From contig JAIEMW010000001.1 in assembly GCA_019751815.1 (NCBI GenBank), forward strand, positions 938,197 through 1,002,196: a DNA stretch of 64,000 bases, in the 5' to 3' direction. The notes under the pieces are model-generated. The model was given only the letters and a program-made list of their open reading frames with translations, made no database searches and had not been told where the DNA came from. The DNA is from Cyanobacteriota bacterium (GTDB lineage Bacteria; Cyanobacteriota; Vampirovibrionia; Vampirovibrionales; Vampirovibrionaceae). Below, one piece after another: positions 8,306 to 17,450 of the stretch; position 1 is the first letter of the stretch, and each line of letters begins with the position of its first letter. The translations under genes and the position numbers were made by a program.

Positions 8306-10513
8306 GTGAGGGACATATTGACTGGTTCATTATCCATTTCACGCTCAGGTCATCTGAGATCCGCTGTGCTGCCTCAAAAGCAAGCTAGTGAACTGTCCCA
8401 CCAAGACCTTAAAACACACCCCGCCAAAACACAGCTCTTATCCTATCCAAAGCCCTATTTTGGCAACAAAACCGCTCCTATTGGGCGTCCAATCACTATT
8501 AGAAATTCAGATACCGTCGATGACTTTATGGAAGCGGTATTTGTCAACGATGTAGGACAAAAAATCACCGGCAAAGAGATACTCAAACAGCTCATTCTCC
8601 ACCAGGATACCCACGCTGAAGCCATGGGGACGGAAAATTATCAACAAGGCACCAATCAACTGGGCCAGTATGAGAGTAAGTTTTTTGAACTCTTAGACCG
8701 GCAACTGGGTTTTCGTTCTCTTAATACCCTAGAGCCTGTTGTCACTCGGCTTTTTCAGGCCAGTGTAATTAAAGATCTCAATCCCTTCAGCAGCAGACTC
8801 CATACCATTGTGCTACGCCCCGGTGTCCCCAAAGATCAGCAACCCAAAATCATCCTAAACGGTTTGGCCGTGATGAACTACAAGGAAGAATTTTTTACGG
8901 CTGAGGTGAAAAACAAGCTCGATGAAATGCAGCTGAGCAACGACCGAAGCAGTGCCCATGATAACGACAAGAAGCAAGATTTCCGAAACACGGTTTTCTC
9001 ACTCCCCTGGGGCGTTACCACCCAGGATACCAACGATGTAGAAAAGGCCCGGGCTATTTTTGATCAACGCTTCTTTGGCATCGAAAGGTTAAAGGCGCGA
9101 ATTTTGGAAAAAATTGCGGTCCGACAGCTGCAAGGCAATACCAAGGGGGCCATTTTTCTCTTGGTCGGCCCAGGGGGTACCGGCAAAACAGCCGTAGCCA
9201 AAAGTATTGCCGAAGCCTTGGGACGGCGTTATTCCTTTGTCTCACTCGCCGGGAAAACAGATGCTCACTTTATTAACGGACATCAATACACCTATGTTGG
9301 CTCTAAACCCGGGGCTATCATCGATGCGTTAAAGACCGCTGGTACCATGAACCCAGTCATCCAGCTGGATGAAGTGGACAAAACAGGGACAGGGCGAAAT
9401 CATTCATCTGGAGATCCCAAGGATGCACTACTTGCCGTTCTCGATCCCGATCATAACCACCGCTACAAAGACACCTATCTGGATTTTCCTGTTGATCTCT
9501 CCAACACCATCTTTGTCCTCACCGCCAACTCATTGGAAGGCTTTCCAGAGCATTTCTTGTCTCGCGTGGAGGTGATAGAGTTTCCAGCTTATCTGGAAGA
9601 GGAAAAGCAGGTTATTGCAAAAAAATATGCCGTCCCCGAGCTGAGCAAAGAGGTTGCACTCACTCCCAACAAAGTGGTGATCACTGATGAGGCAATACAC
9701 AGTATTATTCGCAATTACACCCGCGAAGGGGGTGTTCGTGGGCTACGCAATGCCATTAAGAAACTACTAGAACGCAGTGCTGTAGAGATTTTAAAGCAGC
9801 CCGTTGCAAGACGAACCAGTACTCTGCCCGCCGATCAAATTGTGATCACCCCTACGGTTCTTAATGAATGGCTAGACACCCCTGTGTCCTCCCCTCACCC
9901 TAACAAAAAACCCCATGCCGGGGAAGTAAACGGGTTGTTTTACTCCACTATTGGGGGCGGTACTATGCCGATTGAAGTGAGTGTGATGGACGGAACGGGG
10001 AAACTTTCTCTCACGGGTAGTCTTCGAGATGTGATGAAGGAAGAGGCCCAAGTTGTAGTGAGCTACTTACGCTCCCATGGCGCTGAATTTGGGATTAGCA
10101 AAGAAGTTCTCGACAAATTGAATCAAGGCAAAACAGATATTCATATCCATTACCCAGACACTGCCACCCCAAAAGACGGGCCCAGTGCCGGGACCAGCAC
10201 ATTTCTCGCCTTATATAGTGCGCTTTCAGGAAAGGCTATCCCTGGTACGATTGCACTCACCGGAGAAATGCGGCTTCACGGCACGGTCCATGCGATTGGG
10301 GGACTTCGAGAAAAAATCAGTGGGGGTATTTATCAAGGAATTACTGACTTTATCGTTCCCAGTGTGAACAGGCCTCAGGTTGAAAAGGAGCTTCGGTTCT
10401 CCCCACTCTTTAAAAAATTGGTAGACGGGGTTCGGGTCCACTATGTCGACTCTGCCGAAGATATCTTGAGGCTGGTTCAAACGCTTTCAGGGGAATCGAA
10501 GAAAGCGTCTTAA
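8306..10513 (+). CDS. Lon-like ATP-dependent protease with atypical N-terminus
   Basis: AAA+ serine protease of 735 aa. Walker A is GPGGTGKT near residue 289, Walker B is VIQLDEVDK, and the C-terminal peptidase carries the Ser-Lys dyad: S627 in GPSAG and K670 in LREK. The linker VFSLPWGVTTQD before the ATPase matches the Lon 'LPWG' segment, so ATPase and peptidase both look intact. The first ~230 residues do not resemble the usual Lon substrate-recognition domain and start with a polar, probably disordered stretch. The start is GTG 8306, with TTTAGGG as ribosome binding site about 8 nt upstream. It could be a paralogue of a standard Lon elsewhere. Confidence 0.85.
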   Translation: MRDILTGSLSISRSGHLRSAVLPQKQASELSHQDLKTHPAKTQLLSYPKPYFGNKTAPIGRPITIRNSDTVDDFMEAVFVNDVGQKITGKEILKQLILHQDTHAEAMGTENYQQGTNQLGQYESKFFELLDRQLGFRSLNTLEPVVTRLFQASVIKDLNPFSSRLHTIVLRPGVPKDQQPKIILNGLAVMNYKEEFFTAEVKNKLDEMQLSNDRSSAHDNDKKQDFRNTVFSLPWGVTTQDTNDVEKARAIFDQRFFGIERLKARILEKIAVRQLQGNTKGAIFLLVGPGGTGKTAVAKSIAEALGRRYSFVSLAGKTDAHFINGHQYTYVGSKPGAIIDALKTAGTMNPVIQLDEVDKTGTGRNHSSGDPKDALLAVLDPDHNHRYKDTYLDFPVDLSNTIFVLTANSLEGFPEHFLSRVEVIEFPAYLEEEKQVIAKKYAVPELSKEVALTPNKVVITDEAIHSIIRNYTREGGVRGLRNAIKKLLERSAVEILKQPVARRTSTLPADQIVITPTVLNEWLDTPVSSPHPNKKPHAGEVNGLFYSTIGGGTMPIEVSVMDGTGKLSLTGSLRDVMKEEAQVVVSYLRSHGAEFGISKEVLDKLNQGKTDIHIHYPDTATPKDGPSAGTSTFLALYSALSGKAIPGTIALTGEMRLHGTVHAIGGLREKISGGIYQGITDFIVPSVNRPQVEKELRFSPLFKKLVDGVRVHYVDSAEDILRLVQTLSGESKKAS

Positions 10514-10526
10514 ATCTCGTCCCCTC

Positions 10527-10547
10527 TAAGGCTTGCGTACAGCCTTA
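10527..10547 (+). repeat. short perfect hairpin
   Basis: TAAGGCT and AGCCTTA form a 7-bp stem with a 7-nt loop between the Lon-like gene and the CoA-binding gene. No T-run follows, so it is not a convincing terminator; a weak terminator or mRNA processing signal is possible. Confidence 0.4.
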
Positions 10548-10568
10548 AGGCGCTGTAAACTGCTGGTT

Positions 10569-10967
10569 ATGATGTTTGAAAATCCACTAGAATCCTTTGC
10601 CAAAGAACGCTTATGGGCGGTGGTTGGTGTGTCTGCTGATCGCAGTAAATTTGGTAACAAGATTTACCGCGATCTCAAAGAGGCTGGCTACATTGTCCAA
10701 GCCATTAACCCAAGATTGACAGAAGTCGAAGGGGATCCATGCTACCCTTCACTAGCGGCATTGCTACAAAAACCGACGGTTGTAAATTTGGTCATCCCTC
10801 CTTCAGCCACATTGGCTGTGATCCAAGACTGTATCGATTTAGGTATTCGCTATGTCTGGTTTCAGCCAGGGTCTGAAGATGAGGCTGCAATCGCACTGGC
10901 TAAAGACAACGGTATTACCGTTGTCTCCAACGCCTGTATTATGATTGAAAAACACGCCTGGGCTTGA
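10569..10967 (+). CDS. CoA-binding domain protein
   Basis: A small Rossmann-fold protein of the CoA_binding family (YccU-like), 132 aa. It has WAVVGVSADRSKFGNKIYRD near the N-terminus, the nucleotide-binding glycine/serine region, then AINPRLTEVEG and VWFQPGSEDE. The biological substrate is unknown for most members. Two adjacent ATGs (10569 and 10572) are possible starts. An upstream TTG extension is unlikely because it runs into a hairpin. It stops 1 bp before the guaA ATG. Confidence 0.82.
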   Translation: MMFENPLESFAKERLWAVVGVSADRSKFGNKIYRDLKEAGYIVQAINPRLTEVEGDPCYPSLAALLQKPTVVNLVIPPSATLAVIQDCIDLGIRYVWFQPGSEDEAAIALAKDNGITVVSNACIMIEKHAWA

Positions 10968-10968
10968 C

Positions 10969-12909
10969 ATGAGCGAGAAGATAGCCATTCTTGATTGCGG
11001 CGCCCAATACACCAAGGTGATTGACCGTCGTATCCGAGAACTCAAGGTTGAAACAGCAATTTTACCCATTGACTACCCGCTAGACACGCTTCGTGATGGA
11101 TATGTGGGCATCATTCTCTCGGGTGGACCTCACAGTGTTTATGATACGGGCGCACCACAGTGTGACGTCGGTCTTTTTTCTATTGGGATTCCAGTGCTTG
11201 GCATTTGCTACGGTATGCAGCTACTCACTCAGCAATTAGGCGGCACTGTTTTAGGCAGTGATACCAAAGAATACGGCGAAACACTCATACAAATTCACAA
11301 TAACAACCCGCTTTTTGAAGGCATGGATGTCGATCAACCCGTTCTGATGAGCCATGGAGACAGTGTTTCTAAACTCGCACCGGGCTTTGAGGTGATTGCC
11401 ACGTCTGGCCAGGGGAATCAGGACAAGGTTATTGCAGCTGTTATGGACGCCAAGAGGCAGATCTACGGCGTTCAGTTTCATCCGGAAGTGGAGCTTACCC
11501 AACACGGCGAGCAAATGCTCCAGCACTTTGTCTACGGCATCTGCAAGGCAAACGGGAACTTTAAGCTTGATAACAGACTGGACAATGCCATTACTCGGAT
11601 TCAAGAACAGGTGGGCGACCATCCCGTTCTGGTCTTGGTCAGTGGTGGTGTCGATTCTTCTGTAACAGCAGCATTGCTGCTGAAGGCTCTGGGGCCCGAA
11701 AAAGTATTTGCCGTGCATATCGATTCCGGCATGATGCGCCATCAAGAGAGCGCATTGGTCTGTGACGCCTTACAAGCACTGGGACTCAAACATCTCAAGC
11801 ATATCCAAGCTGAAAGCGATTTTTTAAACGGCCAAGCCCAAACTTCAGATGGTCAAAATGGGAACACCTTAACCCAGACGCTCACCAAACCCTTACGTCT
11901 GCTTACTGATCCAGAACAAAAGCGTCGTGTGATTGGGGATGTCTTTTACCAGCTCACCGAAAAAGCAGTGAATTCACTCGGAATTGATATGAATGAGGCC
12001 TTTATTGCCCAAGGAACACTCAGACCCGATCTCATTGAGAGCGGCAATCGAGATATCAGCCAATCGGCGCAAACGATTAAAACCCATCACAACGATGTCC
12101 CCTTGATTCGGGCCCATCGAGACAAGGGCCTGATTGTGGAGCCCAACCGAGACTGGCATAAGGACGAAGTTCGCCAAATAGGCCGTATGTTGGGACTGCC
12201 AGAAGCACTGGTTAGCAGGCAACCTTTCCCAGGGCCTGGTCTTGGGATTCGGATTCTGTGCACAGATTCTCCCTACAGGGCTGTGAATGCCGAAGCCTTG
12301 CAAGAGAAAGTGGATACCTTTCTAGCAGGCACACCGTTTACTGGCACATTACTCCCCATTCGTTCTGTTGGAGTTCAAGGTGATGGTAGAACATACAGTC
12401 ACGGGGTCGCGCTTCATAGTAAGTCTGTTGGTCTCCAAGCACTGGCAGAAAAAGAGCAATACAAAACGCTTCACGATTGGGCCAGGCAGATTCCCAATCA
12501 GATGCCCGGGATTAACCGCGTTATCCTTGCGCTAAACCCCCACCCCCCCCTGCCCAAGGCTCTTTCTTGGGTAACCCCCACCTATTTAGAACCAGAAACC
12601 CTGGCCCTTCTTCGAGCCATCGACCATACGGTCAGCAAAGGCTTTGAAGCGGCTGGACTCCTACAAAAAACGAGTCAAACGCTCAGTGTTTTGTTGCCTT
12701 TTGGACCAGAGCCCGGCCGAGGTCATTCGGTGGTGATTCGAGCCGTTGTCACGTCTGATTTTATGACGGCACGCGCCGCCAAACTGCACGAAGAGATTCC
12801 GCTCAGCCTGTTGGCTCAGTTGAGCGATCAGATTCAAGCGCAGCACGGATGCCCATGGGTGTTTTATGATATGACCAGTAAGCCGCCAGGGACTGTGGAG
12901 TGGGAATGA
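10969..12909 (+). CDS. guaA: GMP synthase (glutamine-hydrolysing), long eukaryote-type form
   Basis: Converts XMP to GMP using glutamine and ATP. The ATG at 10969 gives 646 aa; the longer GTG start would add eight residues inside the upstream gene. The glutamine amidotransferase domain has nucleophile C80 (GICYGMQ) and FHPE. The ATP pyrophosphatase P-loop SGGVDSS is near residue 225. Bacterial GuaA is about 510-525 aa; here about 225 residues follow the PFPGPGLGIR motif, instead of about 120. They contain SVGVQGDGRTYSH, SVVIRAVVTSDFM and the end SKPPGTVEWE, which match the animal GMPS pattern as I remember it. It overlaps the next gene by 4 bp. Confidence 0.95.
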   Translation: MSEKIAILDCGAQYTKVIDRRIRELKVETAILPIDYPLDTLRDGYVGIILSGGPHSVYDTGAPQCDVGLFSIGIPVLGICYGMQLLTQQLGGTVLGSDTKEYGETLIQIHNNNPLFEGMDVDQPVLMSHGDSVSKLAPGFEVIATSGQGNQDKVIAAVMDAKRQIYGVQFHPEVELTQHGEQMLQHFVYGICKANGNFKLDNRLDNAITRIQEQVGDHPVLVLVSGGVDSSVTAALLLKALGPEKVFAVHIDSGMMRHQESALVCDALQALGLKHLKHIQAESDFLNGQAQTSDGQNGNTLTQTLTKPLRLLTDPEQKRRVIGDVFYQLTEKAVNSLGIDMNEAFIAQGTLRPDLIESGNRDISQSAQTIKTHHNDVPLIRAHRDKGLIVEPNRDWHKDEVRQIGRMLGLPEALVSRQPFPGPGLGIRILCTDSPYRAVNAEALQEKVDTFLAGTPFTGTLLPIRSVGVQGDGRTYSHGVALHSKSVGLQALAEKEQYKTLHDWARQIPNQMPGINRVILALNPHPPLPKALSWVTPTYLEPETLALLRAIDHTVSKGFEAAGLLQKTSQTLSVLLPFGPEPGRGHSVVIRAVVTSDFMTARAAKLHEEIPLSLLAQLSDQIQAQHGCPWVFYDMTSKPPGTVEWE

Positions 12910-13793
12910 TTTCAAACACAGTGGCGGGGAGAAGAACATCGCCCCCCTTTCAAGTCATTGGACATCGAGGGGCCCGTGTTTTAAATGATCACGCCGCGAT
13001 TGCTCCTGAGAATAGCATTCGTGCCTTACAAGCTGCAGCAAGTCTGAATGCTGCAATAGAGCTCGACGTGATTGCCACCAAAGACGGTGTTGTTGTGCTG
13101 CATCATGACGATGACATGGGGCGTCTTTACCAGGTGAATTCGTCTGAACAACGGGTTCGCTTCTTGAAATACCGCGATTTACAAGCCGCCCTCTTCAATT
13201 CAGCGGGGCATCAAGCCACTGTGGAAAAAATGCTCGGCTCGGGGGTTCAGTATCAGCAAAGCCCTACCTGCAAGGACGATAAAATCCCCACGCTCTCTGA
13301 AGTAGTCGATGCCGTCCCCCATCGCTTTCTCTATGTGGAAATCAAAGCCTTGGGTATCCCAAAACGAGAGCGAAATCAGGTTGAAAGACGGGTGGCTGAG
13401 ATTTTTCATCAGAAAAATCTGTATTCACGTGCCATGGTGATTAGCTTTAACCCGTGGAGTCTGGTACAAACCCGCTTAGCTGACCCTAAAATACAAACCG
13501 GACTTGATATTGAGCTGTCCCCTTTTCTGCAAAAACACCCGATGCTGGCTGCAATGTTTGTCAAATCCTTGGGAGCCAGTGCTATTCTCCCGCCCTATGA
13601 ACATGTCACCCCAGAACTTACTGCAGCTGCGCACCGTTTAGGACTTAAAATTATGCCCTGGGTTTACCGACAAACCGTGAGTGAAGAAGAGGCCTTCTTC
13701 CCAAAGCTCTATCAAATGGGCGTGGACGGCATCGTGACCAATGCCATTGAGCGTTTGCAAAGCTTTCTCAAGACCGAAACCCCCGGCCTCTAA
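12906..13793 (+). CDS. glycerophosphodiester phosphodiesterase
   Basis: GDPD-family TIM-barrel hydrolase releasing glycerol-3-phosphate from glycerophosphodiesters; 295 aa. Catalytic signatures are VIGHRGAR (general acid His), PENS, ELDVIATKDGVVVLHHDD with metal ligands and the second His, and later YVEIK. No signal peptide is seen, so it is probably cytoplasmic (UgpQ-like). ATG 12906 overlaps the guaA stop as ATGA, implying coupled translation. A GTG at 12900 is an alternative start. Confidence 0.9.
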   Translation: MISNTVAGRRTSPPFQVIGHRGARVLNDHAAIAPENSIRALQAAASLNAAIELDVIATKDGVVVLHHDDDMGRLYQVNSSEQRVRFLKYRDLQAALFNSAGHQATVEKMLGSGVQYQQSPTCKDDKIPTLSEVVDAVPHRFLYVEIKALGIPKRERNQVERRVAEIFHQKNLYSRAMVISFNPWSLVQTRLADPKIQTGLDIELSPFLQKHPMLAAMFVKSLGASAILPPYEHVTPELTAAAHRLGLKIMPWVYRQTVSEEEAFFPKLYQMGVDGIVTNAIERLQSFLKTETPGL

Positions 13794-13863
13794 CACTGCG
13801 GGCATCCGGGTATGCTTGTGTTAGACTGTTTATTAAAACTGATGAGAGAGACGATTGGAATTT

Positions 13864-14787
13864 ATGAGTAAACCCTCCTCCCCCCTGACCTTCCAACAGG
13901 TGATTGAGACTTTAAACCATTTTTGGGCGGCAGAAGGCTGCGTGATTCAGTTCCCCTTTGACTCCGAAAAAGGGGCCAGCACGATGAACCCTGCCACATT
14001 TTTACGCGTTCTTGGGCCAGAACCTTGGAATGTGGGCAATGTGGATCCGTGTAGACGTCCCAGTGACGGTCGCTACGGGGAGAACCCCAACCGCTTGCAG
14101 CATTATTTTCAATACCAGGTGATCATGAAGCCCTCTCCAGATGACATTCAAGAGCGTTATCTCAGAAGTCTGGAAAAGCTTGGAATCAACCTGAACGAGC
14201 ACGACATCCGTTTTGTCGAAGATAACTGGGAGTCACCCACATTGGGCGCCTGGGGCGTTGGCTGGGAGGTCTGGCTGGACGGTATGGAAGTGACTCAATT
14301 TACGTACTTCCAACAAGCAGGGGGGCTGGAAATCCGGCCAGTGGCTGTTGAAATCACTTATGGCTGTGAGCGTCTGGCGATGTACTTGCAGGGGGTCGAA
14401 AATGTCTACGATCTCCGTTGGAACGAGACGCTGAGCTACGGTGATATTTATTTGCAAAATGAACGCGAGCAGTCCAAGTACAATTTTGAAGTGTCCACCC
14501 CTGAACGGCTGTTTCAATTGTTTGATATTTACCGGGCTGAAGTAGAGACCTGTCTGGAAAACGAGCTGGTCCTTCCTGCCTATGATTATGTTTTGAAGTG
14601 CTCTCACAGTTTTAATCTGCTGGATGCCCGTGGGGTGATTAGCAAAGATGAGCGAACCAACTACATTTTACGTATCCGCCGCCTTGCAGAGCAAGTAGCC
14701 AAACTCTATGTCGCTCAAAGAGAAGCTTTGGGCTACCCACTCTTGAAAAACGTACGTAATAAACAGAAAGAGGCCACGGTATGCTAG
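13864..14787 (+). CDS. glyQ: glycyl-tRNA synthetase alpha subunit
   Basis: Catalytic subunit of the bacterial alpha2beta2 glycyl-tRNA synthetase, 307 aa. It begins [19 protein letters not shown] and has the highly conserved [27 protein letters not shown] and [17 protein letters not shown] segments. ATG 13864 is preceded by GAGAGAG; the frame is open to a TTG at 13855. The beta subunit glyS is not in this window, so it must be encoded elsewhere. The 3' end overlaps nfeD by 7 bp. Confidence 0.97.
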   Translation: MSKPSSPLTFQQVIETLNHFWAAEGCVIQFPFDSEKGASTMNPATFLRVLGPEPWNVGNVDPCRRPSDGRYGENPNRLQHYFQYQVIMKPSPDDIQERYLRSLEKLGINLNEHDIRFVEDNWESPTLGAWGVGWEVWLDGMEVTQFTYFQQAGGLEIRPVAVEITYGCERLAMYLQGVENVYDLRWNETLSYGDIYLQNEREQSKYNFEVSTPERLFQLFDIYRAEVETCLENELVLPAYDYVLKCSHSFNLLDARGVISKDERTNYILRIRRLAEQVAKLYVAQREALGYPLLKNVRNKQKEATVC

Positions 14788-15257
14788 AGATGACTTCGAT
14801 GATTTGGTTTGGACTGGCTGGGGTTTTTGCCCTGATTGAAATGGCCTCTTTGGGCTTTTTTCTGATGTTTTTTGCAACAGGCGCCCTGGTCGCAGGGATT
14901 CTCTCCATTTGGAACCCGGACTTAACCACGCAGATCATTGTCTTCCTCTCCGTTTCTGTGGCGCTCTTAGTTTTTGCCCGCCCTTTGGTGAAAAATGCCC
15001 TCAACATTAAAGAAACCCCACATAAACACTCCAATGTGGAGGCACTTATGGGCAAGGAAGCCTTGGTATTATCAGAAATCAGCCAGCATCAAGGCCGGGT
15101 AAAGGTATTACATACCGGCGAGATCTGGAGTGCCTGCCTGGATCACGACAAACATCCTCAGTTAAGCCTATTGGAAGAAGGCAAAGAAGGCATTATTTCT
15201 GGCATTGACGGGGCCAAGCTTTTAATTGTCCCGAAAGAGCCTCACGCTCACTCTTAA
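14781..15257 (+). CDS. NfeD-like membrane protein
   Basis: Short NfeD-family protein, 158 aa. Hydrophobic helices span roughly residues 6-40 and 50-67 ([28 protein letters not shown]). A soluble OB-fold follows, with [13 protein letters not shown] and [14 protein letters not shown]. Short NfeD proteins work with SPFH/stomatin proteins in membrane microdomains, and an SPFH gene follows directly. The start overlaps the end of glyQ. Confidence 0.85.
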   Translation: MLEMTSMIWFGLAGVFALIEMASLGFFLMFFATGALVAGILSIWNPDLTTQIIVFLSVSVALLVFARPLVKNALNIKETPHKHSNVEALMGKEALVLSEISQHQGRVKVLHTGEIWSACLDHDKHPQLSLLEEGKEGIISGIDGAKLLIVPKEPHAHS

Positions 15258-15306
15258 GTTATTCATTAGGCAATCAATAAATAAATCAATCAAGGAGTTT
15301 CACCCA

Positions 15307-16254
15307 ATGGAGTATTTTTTTGGCATTGTCTTTTTCGTATTTATATTAATTGTGATGGGCAGTATTGCGGCCAGTAGTATCCGGATTGTCCAGCAATCGA
15401 GTGTGGGCATGATTGTTAGGCTCGGGCAGTACGTAGAAACCCGCCAAGCTGGTATTGCCTGGCTTATCCCGTTTATTGACCAGATGGTGATAGTCGACAT
15501 GCGGGAGCAAGTGATGCCACTCCCCCCACAGCCAGTTATTACCAGAGAAAACGTCACCATGAACATTGATGCCGTGACTTACTTTCAGGTGACAGACCCC
15601 TTTCGTGCTACCTACGAAGTGGCTAACCTCCATATGGCGCTCGAAAAGCTGGCTCTCACCTCGATGAGAAACATTATCGGTGAGATGAGTCTCGACCAAG
15701 CACTGGCCAGCCGAGATGTCATTAACAGTCGTCTCCAACACACCCTGGATGATGCAACCGGGAAATGGGGCATCAAAGTCAACCGGGTTGAACTCAAAGA
15801 CATTAACCCTCCCAGAGACATTGAAGAAGCGATGCAGAAAGAGATGCGCGCCGAAAGAGAAAAACGGGCCACCATTTTGACGGCTGAAGGAAAGAAGCAA
15901 GCCGCTATTCTGGAGTCAGAAGGGATCAAGCAAGCGACCATTCTGACCGCTGAAGGGGATAAAGAAGCCGCTATTCGCACGGCAGAAGGTAAGGCGGCAG
16001 CTATTCGCCAAGTTCAAGAAGCAGAGGCAGAGATGATCCACCGAGTCTTCACCTCCATCAACAGCGCCAATCCTTCTCGCGAAGTACTGCAAGTGAAATA
16101 CCTCGAAGCACTGGCTAAAGTCTCCCAGGGTCAATCCAACACCTTGATTCTACCCTATGAGTCTGTGGCCTTCTTGGGCGCCCTCAGTGGCTCTGTCCGC
16201 AGCATCCAGACGCAAAGCGAGAAAAAAGCCGACCAGAAATCCAAAGAAGAGTAA
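15307..16254 (+). CDS. SPFH/stomatin-like (slipin/QmcA-type) membrane protein
   Basis: A 315-aa SPFH/prohibitin-homology protein. One N-terminal membrane anchor (FGIVFFVFILIVMGSIAAS) is followed by the SPFH domain (QQSSVGMIVRLGQYVETRQAG). A helical region then contains repeated EGKKQAAILESEGIKQA-type units (about residues 195-245), predicted to form coiled coil and oligomerise. ATG 15307 has a strong AAGGAG 10 nt upstream. The nfeD-SPFH pairing is the classical membrane-microdomain module. Confidence 0.92.
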   Translation: MEYFFGIVFFVFILIVMGSIAASSIRIVQQSSVGMIVRLGQYVETRQAGIAWLIPFIDQMVIVDMREQVMPLPPQPVITRENVTMNIDAVTYFQVTDPFRATYEVANLHMALEKLALTSMRNIIGEMSLDQALASRDVINSRLQHTLDDATGKWGIKVNRVELKDINPPRDIEEAMQKEMRAEREKRATILTAEGKKQAAILESEGIKQATILTAEGDKEAAIRTAEGKAAAIRQVQEAEAEMIHRVFTSINSANPSREVLQVKYLEALAKVSQGQSNTLILPYESVAFLGALSGSVRSIQTQSEKKADQKSKEE

Positions 16255-16292
16255 AAAAGAAGAATAGAGTAAAAAATAGATAAGGCTTTTTT

Positions 16293-17420
16293 ATGTCTTG
16301 CGAAGTCTCTACGGATACTCATTTCAGTGAATCTCACCCCATTCTCAACGTGCTCACCTCTGGGGTGGTGATTATTGACCCTATCGCTGACAATATACTT
16401 TATGCAAACCCCCGGTTTGCTTCACTCTGTAAACGAGCAGAGACCACGTTAAGCGGTCTCTGCTTTTCAGATCTGGTACAACTCAACCCCAAGCAAGCAG
16501 AAGACCTCAAATCTGGGAAGTATGACGCCTTTGGCGAGCTCACCATGGGGCAACTCAAAGCTGCTGAAGGCCCAGAACTCAAAGTAAAAATTAAGATGAG
16601 TCTGCTTAATTCAAAAGCGGTGTTGGTTTTAGCCGACCCCTTTGCAGAAGAGCAGGCGCTTAGCCAAGTCCATAGTGATTTTGTGAGTGTTGTCAGCCAT
16701 GAGTTCAGAACCCCGCTCACCAGCATCAAGGGCTTTGCCGATACGTTGATGCGCTACGGCTCACAACTACCTGCGGAGCAACAAAAACGCTTTATTACCA
16801 TCATCAAAGATCAAGCGGACAGACTCACTCGCCTGGTTGAAAACCTGCTTGCCGTCTCCAAGCTGGGTTCTGGCAAAATGGAGCTGAGCTACCGGCCCAT
16901 TTCCTTGAGTGCGCTGTATGAAAAAATTATTCAAAACCTTCAGGCCAAGGCCAATCAAGACAAGAATTACAGCGGACGAACCTTTAAAATTGAGATCCCC
17001 AGTAAACTCCCTGAAGCGTGGGCCGATCCAGATAAAATTGAACAAGTTTTGCTGAATTTAACTGATAATGCAGTGAAATATTCTTTTGCCAATTCTGAAG
17101 TGAGCATTCAGGCGAGTTTGGTCCCCGATAATGCGGATCAAATCCAAGTAAAGATTACCAACCACGGGGTGGGAATTCCACAAGAGCACCAGTCCAAGAT
17201 CTTTACCCAATTTTCTCGTATTGATAACCCACTGACACGCGAAGTAGAAGGCACCGGCCTTGGATTATACATCACCAAATCTCTGACACTGGCAATGGGT
17301 GGGGATATTCGCCTGGAAAGCGTACCAAACGAGACGACCACGTTTACCGTTACCTTCCCTGTGGCAACGGCAGAGCGTCAGGCTGCGGCCCGACATGCGG
17401 AAGATGAAGAAGATGCTTAA
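16293..17420 (+). CDS. soluble sensor histidine kinase with PAS-like input domain
   Basis: A 375-aa kinase without membrane helices. Residues ~10-110 look PAS-like (HPILNVLTSGVVIIDPIADNILYANPRF). The HisKA box is VVSHEFRTPLTSIKGFADTL with phospho-acceptor H136. The ATPase domain has the N-box (NLTDNAVKYSF), G1 (GVGIPQEH), F-box (IFTQFSRID) and G2 (GTGLGLYI), so it should be active. The adjacent gene encodes a two-receiver protein and is the obvious partner. Confidence 0.92.
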   Translation: MSCEVSTDTHFSESHPILNVLTSGVVIIDPIADNILYANPRFASLCKRAETTLSGLCFSDLVQLNPKQAEDLKSGKYDAFGELTMGQLKAAEGPELKVKIKMSLLNSKAVLVLADPFAEEQALSQVHSDFVSVVSHEFRTPLTSIKGFADTLMRYGSQLPAEQQKRFITIIKDQADRLTRLVENLLAVSKLGSGKMELSYRPISLSALYEKIIQNLQAKANQDKNYSGRTFKIEIPSKLPEAWADPDKIEQVLLNLTDNAVKYSFANSEVSIQASLVPDNADQIQVKITNHGVGIPQEHQSKIFTQFSRIDNPLTREVEGTGLGLYITKSLTLAMGGDIRLESVPNETTTFTVTFPVATAERQAAARHAEDEEDA

Positions 17421-17450
17421 TTTCAGGCCGCTAGTCTTGAGTTTGCGCCC

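Noticed and set aside
10527-10547. TAAGGCT/AGCCTTA hairpin as an intrinsic terminator
   Set aside because: No T-run follows and the next gene starts within 25 bp.
11251-11745. 164-codon minus-strand frame inside guaA
   Set aside because: Shadow of a strongly conserved gene on the other strand; no start signal or recognisable product.
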